A DNA stretch of 64,000 nt from Dermanyssus gallinae (lineage: Eukaryota; Arthropoda; Arachnida; Mesostigmata; Dermanyssidae). How positions within the stretch are numbered: position 1 is the first letter of the stretch; every line of letters begins with the position of its first letter. Location of the stretch: assembly GCA_003439945.1 (NCBI GenBank), contig QVRM01005394.1, positions 124,001 to 188,000 of the forward strand, given 5' to 3'. Positions 10,570-20,344 of this stretch are shown here, piece by piece. The notes beneath the pieces are model-generated. The model made no database searches. It was given only the letters and a program-made list of their open reading frames with translations, and had not been told where the DNA came from. The position numbers and the translations under genes are program-made.

Positions 10570-11722
10570 CAGGGTCATTCATATTGTTGTGCACGCATTT
10601 CGAGGTTTGATAGAACTCGGCAAGAAAATAAGTTTTCCCTATGGAGGGAAGACGTGGAAACGGCTTGTTTAGGAGAGAGAGTGAGGTTTATAAAAGTAGT
10701 TTTTCTGCCTTTTTTTTCCTACATAGTTGTGCGAAATCTCTGTTTGCGGGAGAACCAGTCAACGCATGAAGGAACCGATTACACCGGCGTGTTCCGAGGA
10801 AAATTCTGCACACGGAAGACACTTCACTAGCTTGCGTAGCAAAAAGCTAATACCCAGATTAAGGAAAGTCATGAAAAGTCGATATTTTACGTTAACGCCT
10901 TTTCATGAAAAAATCGTAAAATTTTTCCATTGCGATCAAAAATGTACGTTCGAAAGACTACTCTCACGCAATAGCAAATTTAATGCCTATCATTTTCGTA
11001 TCAAGGTGATGGTGCTGCGTTACGTAGTTGTCAAGTCACTAAGCTTTTTCGACAGTCATAGTTGTTATGTTTTACGTGCAAGTTTTCACGTTCAGAACCG
11101 TAAATATTTGCCAAGACGTTTCCGCCCCCTCCTTCCACTAGGAAAATTTATTCTCTTGTTGAGTTCTACCAAACCTCAAAATATGTACCTAACTTTCTCA
11201 TACGCCCTATGGAAATATGCATGCCTTCGCTTTCGATATGGCTATCGAAAAAGCTTAGTGACTTGACAACTACGTAACGCAGCACCATCACCTTGACACG
11301 AAAATGATGGGCATTAAATTTGCTATTGCGTGAGAGTGGTCTTTCGGACGTACATTTTTGGTCGCAATGGAAAAATTTTACGATTTTTCATGAAAAGGCG
11401 TTAACGTAAAATATCGACTTTTCATGACTTTCCTTAATCTGGGTATTAGCCTTTTGCTACGCAAGCTAGTGAAGTGTTCCGTTGTGCAGAATTTTCCTCC
11501 GAACACGCCGGTGTAATCGGTTCCTTCATGCGTTGACTGGTTCTCCCGCAAACATAGATTTTGCACAACTATGTAGAAAAAAAAAGGCAGAAAAACTACT
11601 TTTATAAACTTCACTCTCTCTCCTAAACAAGACGTTTCCACGTCTTCCCTCCATAGGGAAAACTTATTTTCTTGCAGAGTTCTATCAAACCTCGAAATGC
11701 GTGCACAACAATATGAATGACC

Positions 11723-11725
<3 letters not shown>
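10570..11725. mobile_element. Foldback (long inverted-repeat) DNA element
   Basis: Begins CAGGGTCATTCATATTG and ends with its exact inverse, each flanked by TA. The arms (10570 to about 11054 and about 11241 to 11725, near 485 bases each) are inverse copies with few differences. The spacer contains a third, diverged copy of the outer arm (about 11115-11195). The terminal CAGGG and the TA flanks fit a non-autonomous Tc1/mariner-superfamily element. Open segments in the arms mirror each other and are not taken as genes. The following (TA)n starts exactly at its right edge. Confidence 0.85.

Positions 11726-11726
<1 letters not shown>

Positions 11727-11760
<34 letters not shown>
11727..11760. 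repeat. (TA)n array abutting the foldback element
   Basis: A TA run that starts at the TA flank of the element, consistent with expansion of the target dinucleotide. Confidence 0.9.
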
Positions 11761-11763
<3 letters not shown>

Positions 11764-11944
11764 GTTATGGATACTTACTTTTGGTTTACCTTCTAATTGC
11801 ATTCGAAGCACGTAAGGTGACGGACACACTTTTATCGAGTGCCGTAAAGATTTCACCCTCAATTACATTTCTCTATTGTATGAATAATATGTGTTTGCAT
11901 GATCATCTGCGTGTCCTAGTGCTATAAAAATATTGCTCTGGAGA

Positions 11945-12249
11945 TACTGGATACGTACCGTGGTCATTGTATCTTTCTACCCAAACGTTTCCTTTCATTG
12001 AAGCAACTCGCACGTTACCATTGCATACGATGCTTACGCTTTTCTAAACAAGTTTTCACCATCTCGCCGAGAACAGGAGAAACAGCCACGATCATAAAAC
12101 ATGTTGACAGTACGATACTATAAATATCTGGAACTTTGATTTTGACCCGTCATGGCTTATACAAAAACAGTTGCATTCATTCCTTTATTTTGTGAATACA
12201 TGATTCTCACAACGTGCTAAAAATAATATAATATTATAATTGTCATATT
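11945..12249. repeat. Duplicated block, copy A (matches 20345-20672)
   Basis: Shared runs include GAAGCAACTCGCACG, CTACCATTGCATAC or its variant, GTTTTCACCAT and TTTGTGAAT, in the same order as copy B. The block continues at 13077 after the LINE insertion. No gene is seen. Confidence 0.75.
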
Positions 12250-13076
12250 TTTTTTTTGATCAGTACATTTATTATATTTATTATAATTTAGAAGAATATA
12301 TAAAATGCTTCACGGCGTTGCTGCTCGTCGACCTAGTTGCTCCTTCTGCGCGCCGTAGTCGCTCTATTGCTCATGCCCGTGAGGAAGTCCTGCCCGCCCC
12401 CTGGCACGAAGGTCCGGGTCCATCCAGTCTCTCATAGTTCCGAGCACTGAGGTCGCGTTACCTCTTTGGATCTCCAGGGACAGTCGCTGGGAGAAGAAGG
12501 CGTACGCCTTCTTGTCCATTGTCGCCTGCCGTAATACGTCGCCAACCCGAGAGATCAATGTTACCGTGAGGGGCCCAGGGCCACCCATCGTCTCGAACGC
12601 GAATGGCGAAAAGTGGTGCGCCCGACTTAGGTCCGCATACTTTCTCATCTTTGAGGTCTCAGCTCGCGTAACGGCAGTCCCCGGGCGGGACGCGCCGGGA
12701 CCGACAAGGGAAGGGGTCAGAGAGTCGGTCACCGTCGCATCCCACACCAGGGAACGACCCTTATAGAAGGGTATGAAAGTCATACCGTCGGGGCGCTAAC
12801 CGTCGTCTCTTGAAAGCCCAGGTGGTTCCAGGACGCACGGAATCCCCGCCCTCCGCAGCGATCTTGCAAGCATTTCATTGAGGGCAGTGTGTCTTGGGCG
12901 CCGGCCCGCTGCGTGAGCGCAAGACAGGCCGTGGCTGGCGAGTCGCCCAACGGGCTCGCCACAAGAGCATCTGTGTGGCTCAACCAAATCAGCCCCCAAT
13001 CTAAGGCCAAAGCATATCCGGGTGGATTGGTCATCAAGGCGGGTACCCAGTGAGTCAGCGGGTAGTCCTTTGTCCC
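12250..13076 (-). mobile_element. LINE 3' fragment with restriction-like endonuclease motifs
   Basis: The minus strand is nearly one frame from about 13040 to 12364. In order it has CSCGEPV, HGLSCAHAAGRRPRH and ALNE, then GLSRDDG, a stop, RPDGMTFIPF, LVWDATVTDS, and a basic-helical tail ending in QRGNATSVLGTM. A CxC..H..C knuckle, RH, then RPDG and D in VWD is the order expected of a C-terminal restriction-like endonuclease as in R2-type elements; this assignment is inference. A TAG at 12796-12798 (minus) stands where relatives have Lys. An A-tail (T-run at 12250) and the 11-bp direct repeat ATTGTCATATT (12239-12249 and 13077-13087) show target-primed insertion. Copy B keeps the uninterrupted site. 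Confidence 0.85.
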
Positions 13077-13359
13077 ATTGTCATATTAGTAACGGTAATA
13101 CATAATCTATGTCTGTGTTTGTTGAAATGAAACGTGTATATCGAAGCAAAACGATAGCAACAGAAACGACAAATAGGATTAGGATAACGATGGAACCCAC
13201 GTTAGGAACAACGTTAATCAAATTCTAACAAAAGAAAAATCTCTAACAAGAATAGTAATAACAACAGGAATAGCCATCGCTGCAACGTTAAGAACGGCAT
13301 CTGCAATCAGGAACGGCATCAAAATTACAAAGCAGCTCTTCGGAACAATTGAATCGAGT

Positions 13360-13560
13360 AGTGCTTGTGGCTACGCACAACAGATAAATACACCAATTTT
13401 CAACCAAGCACGGTCGGACTTTCCCCGGTGTGTGTGTGGTGACTCCCAGGATTACACTTTAGGTAATTACTTCAGGGAACGAGCGAACAGGTTTTTCCAA
13501 ATTTTGCGTACGTAGTATTTTTGCAGGCTAACAATTCCGCTCCTAGTTCCAGGTAGAACT
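13360..13560. repeat. Duplicated block, copy A (matches 20705-20900)
   Basis: GTGCTTGTGGCTACGCACAA, GACTCCCAGGATT and ATTACTTCAG are shared with copy B in order. This is the last clear block of the A/B duplication. Confidence 0.7.
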
Positions 13561-13803
13561 TTTTCGGGTATGTTCGGAAATACACAGTACACGCAAATAT
13601 TTCATTTGCACGTCTTCGACGGGACTCGATGCAGCGCGCTTTTGTCGACTTTCAACAATGCAAGTTGCGGGATCGTCCGTCTTCATGACTTCATCAATGC
13701 GTTCACGTGTCCGGCGATTGGCTGACACTGATACATGCCCTTCACTGTCATTGAGTTTAGGCGGTGGAGTGCGTTTTACCGGCATTTTGTAAAAGTTTTC
13801 CAA
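13543..13803 (-). CDS. Uncharacterised ORF, 86 aa
   Basis: An open frame beginning MENFYKMPVKRTPPPKLND. The second Met begins a basic, Pro-rich start (MPVKRTPPP) like those of some retroelement first ORFs, followed by a charged middle. It lies just past the end of the A/B block and has no partner in copy B, so it may be part of an inserted element. No domain, promoter or poly(A) signal can be shown; chance is possible. Confidence 0.2.
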   Translation of the reverse strand: MENFYKMPVKRTPPPKLNDSEGHVSVSANRRTRERIDEVMKTDDPATCIVESRQKRAASSPVEDVQMKYLRVLCISEHTRKSSTWN

Positions 13804-14329
13804 AACATTATTATTTACTTAATTAAAAAATACGTGTGGTATTAGTTCGTAGAAATGTCGTTTCCGCCCTACCCTCTGCAAATAGGGATTTTTTTTGTTA
13901 CTGGGATTAAACAAATCTAATTGGAAATTCATTCCAATCTGCTCACACCTTCGCACTGTGCATCAACCATGAACATCTGTAAATCACACATACACACAGT
14001 CTCATCTTGTCTGCAGCTTCATAGAATGAATCTCGTTTATCAATATTAAACCTCAGTTACACATATTAGAACAAGATCCCAGATATGCGCACATATCTGC
14101 GATTGTCTATTGACAATATTCAAACAAAATGTCAAGCAATACTATTTAGGTGTCTCACTGCAATCATTCAAATAAGATTATAATCGTAATGACAATATAC
14201 AAAATGATAAGAATGCATGTATTATAGACACTCTAAACCAGCCTTTAATGGCTTTCGGGAGCCATGAATTTCTCTACAAATGTACACCACTTATGAAAAT
14301 GATAAAACCTACACGTTTATCTATATAGC
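13804..14329. other. No feature seen
   Basis: AT-rich unique sequence; nothing assignable. Confidence 0.5.
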
Positions 14330-15226
14330 TCCATTGCAAGAGGTGCTTTACATGTATTATAGGTTTTTTCACGGGGAATTTAAAGCATGTTGCCTTCCAC
14401 CCGCAAGGGCTATGTGCTAGTTTATAACTAGCAGTCCACCAGATGTCTTCTCTTGCATCTGGTGTTCATGTTGCAAAGCTTACTTTTTAACCAAGCTCTT
14501 CAAATTAAGATAAATATGGAGCGCTGGTCGCAAGTATGCTGTATAAGTGCAAATGTCGCTTTTTTGCCGTAACAAATCGAGCCATAGAATCTACTTGCAG
14601 TAGGTAAACCGGATACGTCAGAGATGCATTCAAAATATTGTACTTCATATTGTGACGAAGCTAGGCACAACGCAGCAACACAACATCAGCTCCGTCATCA
14701 ACAATTCTGTGAGACGACAACAACGCGCCACAGCCATAACATCGACACCATCATCATCAGACCTACATACCTGACCTATGGCGGTGTCACCGCCAAAGAC
14801 ATTGCACGCTATTATAGTGCGCATTTTGAACCGACGAATCAGCGAAGAAAACAGGAGCGACATTCAAGATGTGGAAGAATACGAACGCTACGCTGCCCCT
14901 TGAATGAATAAATAGGCCGAGGAAGCATGGCCTAACATCCATCATCTGTTCGGCTCCGCTACGCGTTAGACGTACGTACGTCGTGAATTGTCGTTCATCG
15001 CTCTTAAGTTCCTCGTGTTGCCTCGTGAGTACCCGTCATGCTAAGTCTACATTCGCCAGTTCACTTAGCGTAACTAGCAACGTTAGGATATTGAACGGAA
15101 GGTCAGACACGGTTGTATATTCCTTCATGTTCGAGTTTTCACACACCTACTAAGTGGAAAACAGAGAAAATGCGAAAGGCAATGTGCTTAAATAGCACAA
15201 GTTCTCCTCCCTCGTGGTACATACAT
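14330..15226. repeat. Third copy fragment (matches 6420-7195)
   Basis: Carries the same ordered words as 6420-7195 with a roughly 300-base extra segment (about 14600-14930) that has no match there. It sits upstream of copy B, so the repeat structure around the BTB genes is more than a simple two-copy duplication. Confidence 0.55.
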
Positions 15227-15560
15227 GCTGTGTCGGTGTTGTTGTTGTCGTTGTTGTTGATGATGATTTGCGATGATTTTGTGGCTGTTGTTGTTAATGA
15301 TGATTTGCCATGATGTTGTGGCTGTAGATGATACCTTTCTTGGTCGCTGTTGTGGTGAACATGCGGCACTGTGGTCCGTCTGTTGTCGCATTACCAGTCG
15401 TCTTGCTGGCGCCGTATTGTGCAGACGACGTAGTGCACGGGTGCACTGTTGCTGTACTGTGGAGGGCTTCCTCACAACATGTTTGTTGACTTTGATTTTG
15501 TTGACCGTGCACGTATTAAGCATTTCAATTCGTCGAACGAGTAACGAGTGCAGCAAGTAA
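15227..15560. repeat. Low-complexity GTT/GAT-rich region
   Basis: Imperfect repeats of TGTTGTTGTT and the pair GATGATTTGC(C/G)ATGAT occur between 15230 and 15330. Long overlapping open frames on both strands are composition artefacts. Confidence 0.7.
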
Positions 15561-15804
15561 ATACGTCGTACGTGTTTGCATACATGTTTTTGTAACAGGT
15601 ACCAGGCGTTCATTGCACGTAGAGCTGCCTCAGCCTGGGCGGGTCGCTTTCTGCACGACAATTATACTAGTCGGGATACGCCATAGCTTGGTTAGCGATC
15701 GAACCAAAGGAATGCGAACAAACAAAACAGAAGCAGACAAGGTCACCGATAGATCGCCAAAGGCGCCTCACTTGTGAAACACTGCAAGAACCTCCTATGT
15801 CCAG

Positions 15805-15810
15805 GTAAGT
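15805..15810 (+). promoter_or_regulatory. Splice-donor-like site upstream of copy B
   Basis: Reads CAG/GTAAGT, a perfect consensus donor, at the point where homology with copy A enters the window. A pyrimidine tract ending in CAG at 16534 could be its acceptor, giving a 5'-UTR intron of 730 bases. Confidence 0.35.
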
Positions 15811-16415
15811 CATGTTGGTCATGCTGTACTATTCATTATTCTCCTGGCTTCCTTCACTACTAGCGGAGCTTGTCGAATTCACTCAGTAATGGGTTGCTTA
15901 AAAGTGAAACTATTGTGACTTCTTGTAAAGAGAGTTGGCCGCATCGAGCGTTGTCGCGGTGCTCGTTAAGATACTCCGTAACTATGTGCCAACATGAATC
16001 GGAAAAACAACAGAGGTAAACGGCCTAGATATTTTTTGTTCGTATTTGATAACGGTCGGACATTTATGAAGAAACCAGGCATAGTGAAATATGGTGAGTT
16101 ATTGGTGAATATCATTGCACTGCAGATTTTAACCTACGCGCTTAATTAAGGTGACTGTGGTGGTGGACTATAGTCAGCCGAATACGCGAATGAGAGAAAC
16201 TAAAAAACAGGGAACACAGATTTTTAATGAAAATGACTAAGGCATTGTAATCCCCTGTTATGGATTGTCATATATTTAAAAATTTAATATTAAAAAAAAA
16301 CCTTAGGAACAATTATTGTAACGAATGCATATTTGAAAGAAGATTGAGTTTGTGTTAACCGAGTTTAGCACACTATGTTTTTGTGTTATCCCTTTGATCG
16401 TTAAGGAGCCCTTAA

Positions 16416-16423
16416 TATAAAAG
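16416..16423 (+). promoter_or_regulatory. TATA-like box, copy B
   Basis: TATAAAAG, aligned with 557-564 in copy A, 205 bases before the start codon. Confidence 0.35.
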
Positions 16424-16620
16424 TTCTTTTTACGTGTAAAAGTATTGCTTCGGACCATTTTCTATATGCTTGACAACATGTCGTGCGTCTACCGCACTTA
16501 CAGAAAGACAATACCGGCGTTTTATGTTTTTCAGATAGGCAATTGGCATTCGCTGAGTAGAGAAAGTCTCGTAATACCGGCACGGTCGCATCAACGCAGT
16601 GCGTAAATAACCTAACGACC

Positions 16621-17943
16621 ATGGAGAGCGTCATTCAGGAATTAAACAACTTAGTAAGTCCGCCATGTAAACTTGTAACCAAAGACGGCACTTCTTACGA
16701 CGTACCGAGAAAAGCTTTGAGTCGATGTCTCTTTTTCGAAAAGGTCCTCAACAAGAAACCCGATTTGCAGCACACGTTCGTGGACATTTCCGATAAAAGC
16801 AGTGTAATATTCCAAGATTTTCTTGAGGGCGTCGAGTGCAGCCCCATCGACGATGTTTTTGAAATAATGGCGTTTGCCTGCAAAATCGAGTGGGAAGATT
16901 TTCAGGCGTACTGCGCTCGGGCAGCGAATGATATCGTTGTGCCAGACGAAATTTCAGCGGACACCATCATCAGTGTCGTTGGAGCCCTTGTGCGATTTCT
17001 GCCAGTACGCACATCGGTGCAGTATGCCCGTTTAGTGAACAAATGTTGCCGGAACGACGATCTGTTGCGATGCCGCCTGTTCGAGTCAGTAAAGACCATA
17101 CTTTATGAGCGAAAGACCGTGGCGTATGCCCCACTAGATATTCCGTTCTTTGAAAAAGAAGCCACTGTCGCTCTTATGGAAAACATTCAGGGACAGAACA
17201 TCACGGCGATCCTTCATGAAGGTAAATGGTTGCCTGTCAATCTGTTCGGCAGTCAATTCTGTCCATTCGAGGCTCAAGTAAAAAGATTCCACTTGTCACT
17301 GGGGCGATACGTGGTATACCAGACGTCTAGCGGTCGCGTGCTCACGAAGGATCTCCTGTCGGAGGACAGCCCTAAAGTCATCTTTGAGACCTCCAAATTT
17401 TTTAGCTCGCGATGCAATCAACTACTCGTAATCTCTAAGGATGAAACGACTAACCGAGAAGAGCTGTTCGAATGGAACGACCAAACACGAGAGTTTGTCA
17501 AGAAGTTTTCCCATCCAAAATGGGAGCTCATAAGCGCTAGCCGCAACTTAGCCGGGCATCTTATCGTTGTGCGTCAAGACGAGTTTATGATCAACGTTAC
17601 AACTGAGAAAAGTGTTGCTGTTAAACCGGGAGAACGTTATGACACGGACTATCCCCATGGTTGTATATGCGTTGTAGATGATGACGAATATACAATTGGG
17701 GCGCCTGCGCCTGGCGATAAAGAAATGAGTAAAACGAATGAGAAAGAAACCGACGAAAATAACGATCAGAAAAAAATCGATCATTTCGGGTATAACATAT
17801 TGAAAATCTGGTTTGTTACGCAGGGCGTTTACGAAACGATTTCGTGCCAACCCAAAGACACTACGGTATTCGGCAGTCTTCTAGGTCAGAAGAGCAACCT
17901 TCATGGGCGAGTGATTGCCGTCAGCGATGTGCTTTTGGTCTGA
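16621..17943 (+). CDS. BTB/POZ-fold protein, copy B (440 aa)
   Basis: Intact paralogue of the protein at 779-2068, with the same layout: BTB/Skp1-like residues about 15-85, BACK-like helical region about 90-190, beta-rich C terminus. The start is fixed by the in-frame TAG at 16558-16560 and the ACCATGG context. It is 11 residues longer because of a charged, Lys/Glu/Asn-rich insertion around residues 362-385 (includes MSKTNEKETDENN), exactly where copy A has a short Gly/Glu stretch. The ends differ from copy A, yet residues 94-247 are almost the same. Two frames kept open after clear divergence suggest that both proteins are used. Function unknown; an adaptor role for a ubiquitin ligase is inference from the BTB fold. 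Confidence 0.8.
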   Translation: MESVIQELNNLVSPPCKLVTKDGTSYDVPRKALSRCLFFEKVLNKKPDLQHTFVDISDKSSVIFQDFLEGVECSPIDDVFEIMAFACKIEWEDFQAYCARAANDIVVPDEISADTIISVVGALVRFLPVRTSVQYARLVNKCCRNDDLLRCRLFESVKTILYERKTVAYAPLDIPFFEKEATVALMENIQGQNITAILHEGKWLPVNLFGSQFCPFEAQVKRFHLSLGRYVVYQTSSGRVLTKDLLSEDSPKVIFETSKFFSSRCNQLLVISKDETTNREELFEWNDQTREFVKKFSHPKWELISASRNLAGHLIVVRQDEFMINVTTEKSVAVKPGERYDTDYPHGCICVVDDDEYTIGAPAPGDKEMSKTNEKETDENNDQKKIDHFGYNILKIWFVTQGVYETISCQPKDTTVFGSLLGQKSNLHGRVIAVSDVLLV

Positions 17944-18415
17944 TGCTATACAGTCAAAGAGGCGCCATGTGAGTGGACTGGTACACTAAAACCATAGCGT
18001 TAAAAAGCATACCCATTTTTACCATCATAAATCAGACGACGACGAATAGTGTTTGCAAACGAGCTTTGGGCGAAACAACGCTACATTTTAGATGAGTAGT
18101 TCACAGAGCAATACAGTCGCGTTTTGTAAAAAGTATAGGCTTACATTAAAAAAAAACATTGTTTAAGTAAAATAATACACCTGTGTCATCATTACATTGT
18201 TGCCATGTTGTTGCTTATATATCAGTAAAATGCACAGCCTATTAATACGAGTATACTGTAAGGGTCATATATGGTTAGCAAATGTTAACGATTTAAAAAA
18301 CGCTAGGAAAGGATTATGCGATATGTATATGAAAAACGCTATTCGGAAAGGATTTGCGAGCGGATACGAACGAAGTAAAGGGTTTTTAATTTTTCATCGC
18401 GTCGAACCTAATGTA
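17944..18415. other. 3' flank of copy B
   Basis: Matches 2069-2522. The AATAAA of copy A is not kept. No gene. Confidence 0.6.
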
Positions 18416-18840
18416 CAGGGTGGGTCATAAATACGGCAACAACTTTAAGAAGTCATTTTAAACGACATCGGATACAATCATCGCGAGCACTTAGTTTATT
18501 GGGCACATGATTTTGAAAAAGACATACAACGCTCAAAATATCCATTTTTGCACACGCCCATAGCCTCATAAAAATGCTATCGACTGTTGGTCGCAGGTAG
18601 AAGACATCAAGTTTGTCCCATTGCTCGCGAAGGCCTTGCTTGAGCTCGTCCAGTTTTGGGAATCTGCAAGCTGCAAGCTGATTTACGAGGTTTCTCCATA
18701 TGGCCGCAGGTTCCTAATATGCTATATTTCAATGGAATTCTCATAGATATTGAGTTTCATTCACATATCATTGCATAGTCAACTTTACTTTGTGTACAAC
18801 AAGGTTTGACTTCATACATCATGTATTGCCTTATCCACTT
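18416..18840 (-). mobile_element. Tc1/mariner-type relic, copy B (uninterrupted)
   Basis: Starts with CAGGGTGGGTCATAAATACG after a TA. On the minus strand it encodes a transposase C terminus (KLDELKQGLREQWDKLD, RPTVDSIF). From about 18575 it aligns with 4640-4890 in copy A. The LINE present in copy A is absent, so the element was probably already there before the duplication. Confidence 0.65.
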
Positions 18841-18871
18841 GTCTACGATATATACGGTGCTAACCGTGAGA

Positions 18872-19215
18872 ATCGTTGTACATTGTATCGCAATATTTTC
18901 GATTATTTCCTGTTAGGCACCACAGATAATGCTGACCACATTGCCCCACCTCAGAACTAACGACTTAAGAATCCGTGGTTATTTAGTTAATTTCTCGACG
19001 TACAGGATTGTCAACACTCGTATCGCTTTACTGGTCGCTTATCCCGTTGTGTATGCAGATAAATACTACCCTAATGCCTGCCTATAGGGCACTGCTACTT
19101 AAGTTGCGTGTCTAGTATGACATTTTATTTGACGCTTTTGTGACGCTAAGCTCGTCTTGCCTATTGTTAGACTAAGCGCATAATTTTCCTACATTGTTTA
19201 GTACAGTAAGCATAG
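18872..19215. repeat. Duplicated block, copy B (matches 5965-6290)
   Basis: Colinear with copy A as described there; no gene. Confidence 0.65.
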
Positions 19216-19845
19216 GTACTAGTTAGTATAACTAGCAGGTCTGATTATGTTGTCAACTATTATGTTGTGTGTTGTTTATCGCGAATATTACGTATCTTGT
19301 AGTAACGTTCTTACCCTAAGTTGAAATGCGCCAATTTATTCACTGTACTGTATGGGTGACGGTTCTCTTGTACTTACTTAGCCAAAAAGCTCTTTTGCTA
19401 GGCTGACTGGTAAGTGACATTCCATCGCGTTTTCCTTTATGAGTTTAGACCATCCTATTTTAAGTGGTATGTCTCTATCTTTTTTGACTACGGTTTGTAG
19501 AATCGCCATCTGGGTTGCAGCCGTTGCTATATGTAACGTTGCACGACTGTTTAAAAGCACACTGTTCAAGTAATAAAACGTCGCTTGTTTTTGGCCGCTA
19601 CGAACCGAGCAGTCTAATCAACTTGTTGTTACCGGACTGCGTAACATCTTTCTCTGCTCTAAAAAAACATCTTCTAGCCTTTCTTAAGTCTCAAGTGGGT
19701 CGGCCTTAGGCAGACCGATCGGCAGATTTCAATAATTAGTTTATTATTATTTATTAATATTAGTTTATTGTTTAATATGCTATATAATAAATACAATATT
19801 ATTTAATTCTGAGATTACAGGGATATGTTAGAATTATACATTCGT
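19216..19845. other. Mostly unique, one duplicated anchor
   Basis: 19695-19742 matches about 9120-9165. A 63-codon minus-strand segment (19378-19569) has no recognised similarity. The rest is AT-rich. Confidence 0.5.
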
Positions 19846-20041
19846 ACCGAGCAAAATGGCTTAGTGGTAAAGCCTTTGCCTTGCATTCGGGAGGACTGGG
19901 TTCGATACCCAGGCCGGCCACTCTTAAATTGGCTTGCATGGTTTCCAATTTAGACAAGGTAAATGCCGGAGTGGATTATTAGCCATGACATGAATAAACC
20001 GTACACGGGCAATTGCCTTACGGAAAATCTTTTAAAAAAAA
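19846..20041 (+). mobile_element. tRNA-derived SINE, family 1 (full length)
   Basis: Head ACCGAGCAAAATGG. A-box TGGCTTAGTGG, B-box GGTTCGATACC, then a body with TTGCATGGTTTCCAATTTAG, GCCGGAGTGGATTA and a tail ending TACGGAAAATC plus A-rich bases. The same body is at 42275-42465 and 41081-41210 on the minus strand. Transcription would be by RNA polymerase III and mobilisation by a LINE in trans. Confidence 0.85.
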
Positions 20042-20204
20042 GGTACACTCGTTTATTGGTATTCCAAGAGTATACCAAGTTATAACCTTGATAAAACCAG
20101 ACAAAAATTAAACAGGCAAGCATTTTAGCTTTGATTACTTGGCGCCCTGAGTCGAATATTCATTATCTGGTGGTAAAATCTCTACAAAAATAAGGATCAC
20201 ATAC

Positions 20205-20275
20205 GTCGGGCTTCTATGTCAGGCAAAATACCAGTGTCGCAAATTGTAGTAATTTCACTCTCACTCCGAAGTAAG
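20205..20275 (+). repeat. Dispersed repeat alpha, copy 1
   Basis: Words TATGTCAGGCAA, ACCAGTGTCGCA and AATTTCACTCTCACTCCGAA recur at 34962-35037 (inverted) and 36315-36385 (direct) with changes. No tRNA boxes or coding sense. Confidence 0.55.
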
Positions 20276-20344
20276 ACTTCCTCGTGAGAGGGCGTGCTTG
20301 AGCATTGGAAACAATTGCTTCAGCCTCACTGTTATTTGCTTAGA

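Noticed and set aside
10561..11641. Three open frames of 87-179 codons in the foldback element
   Set aside because: The frames in the two arms mirror each other because the arms are inverted copies; no transposase motif is present.
19846..20041. A functional tRNA gene at the A-box/B-box sequence
   Set aside because: It has a long non-tRNA body and repeated family members, which is a SINE; no intact cloverleaf was found.
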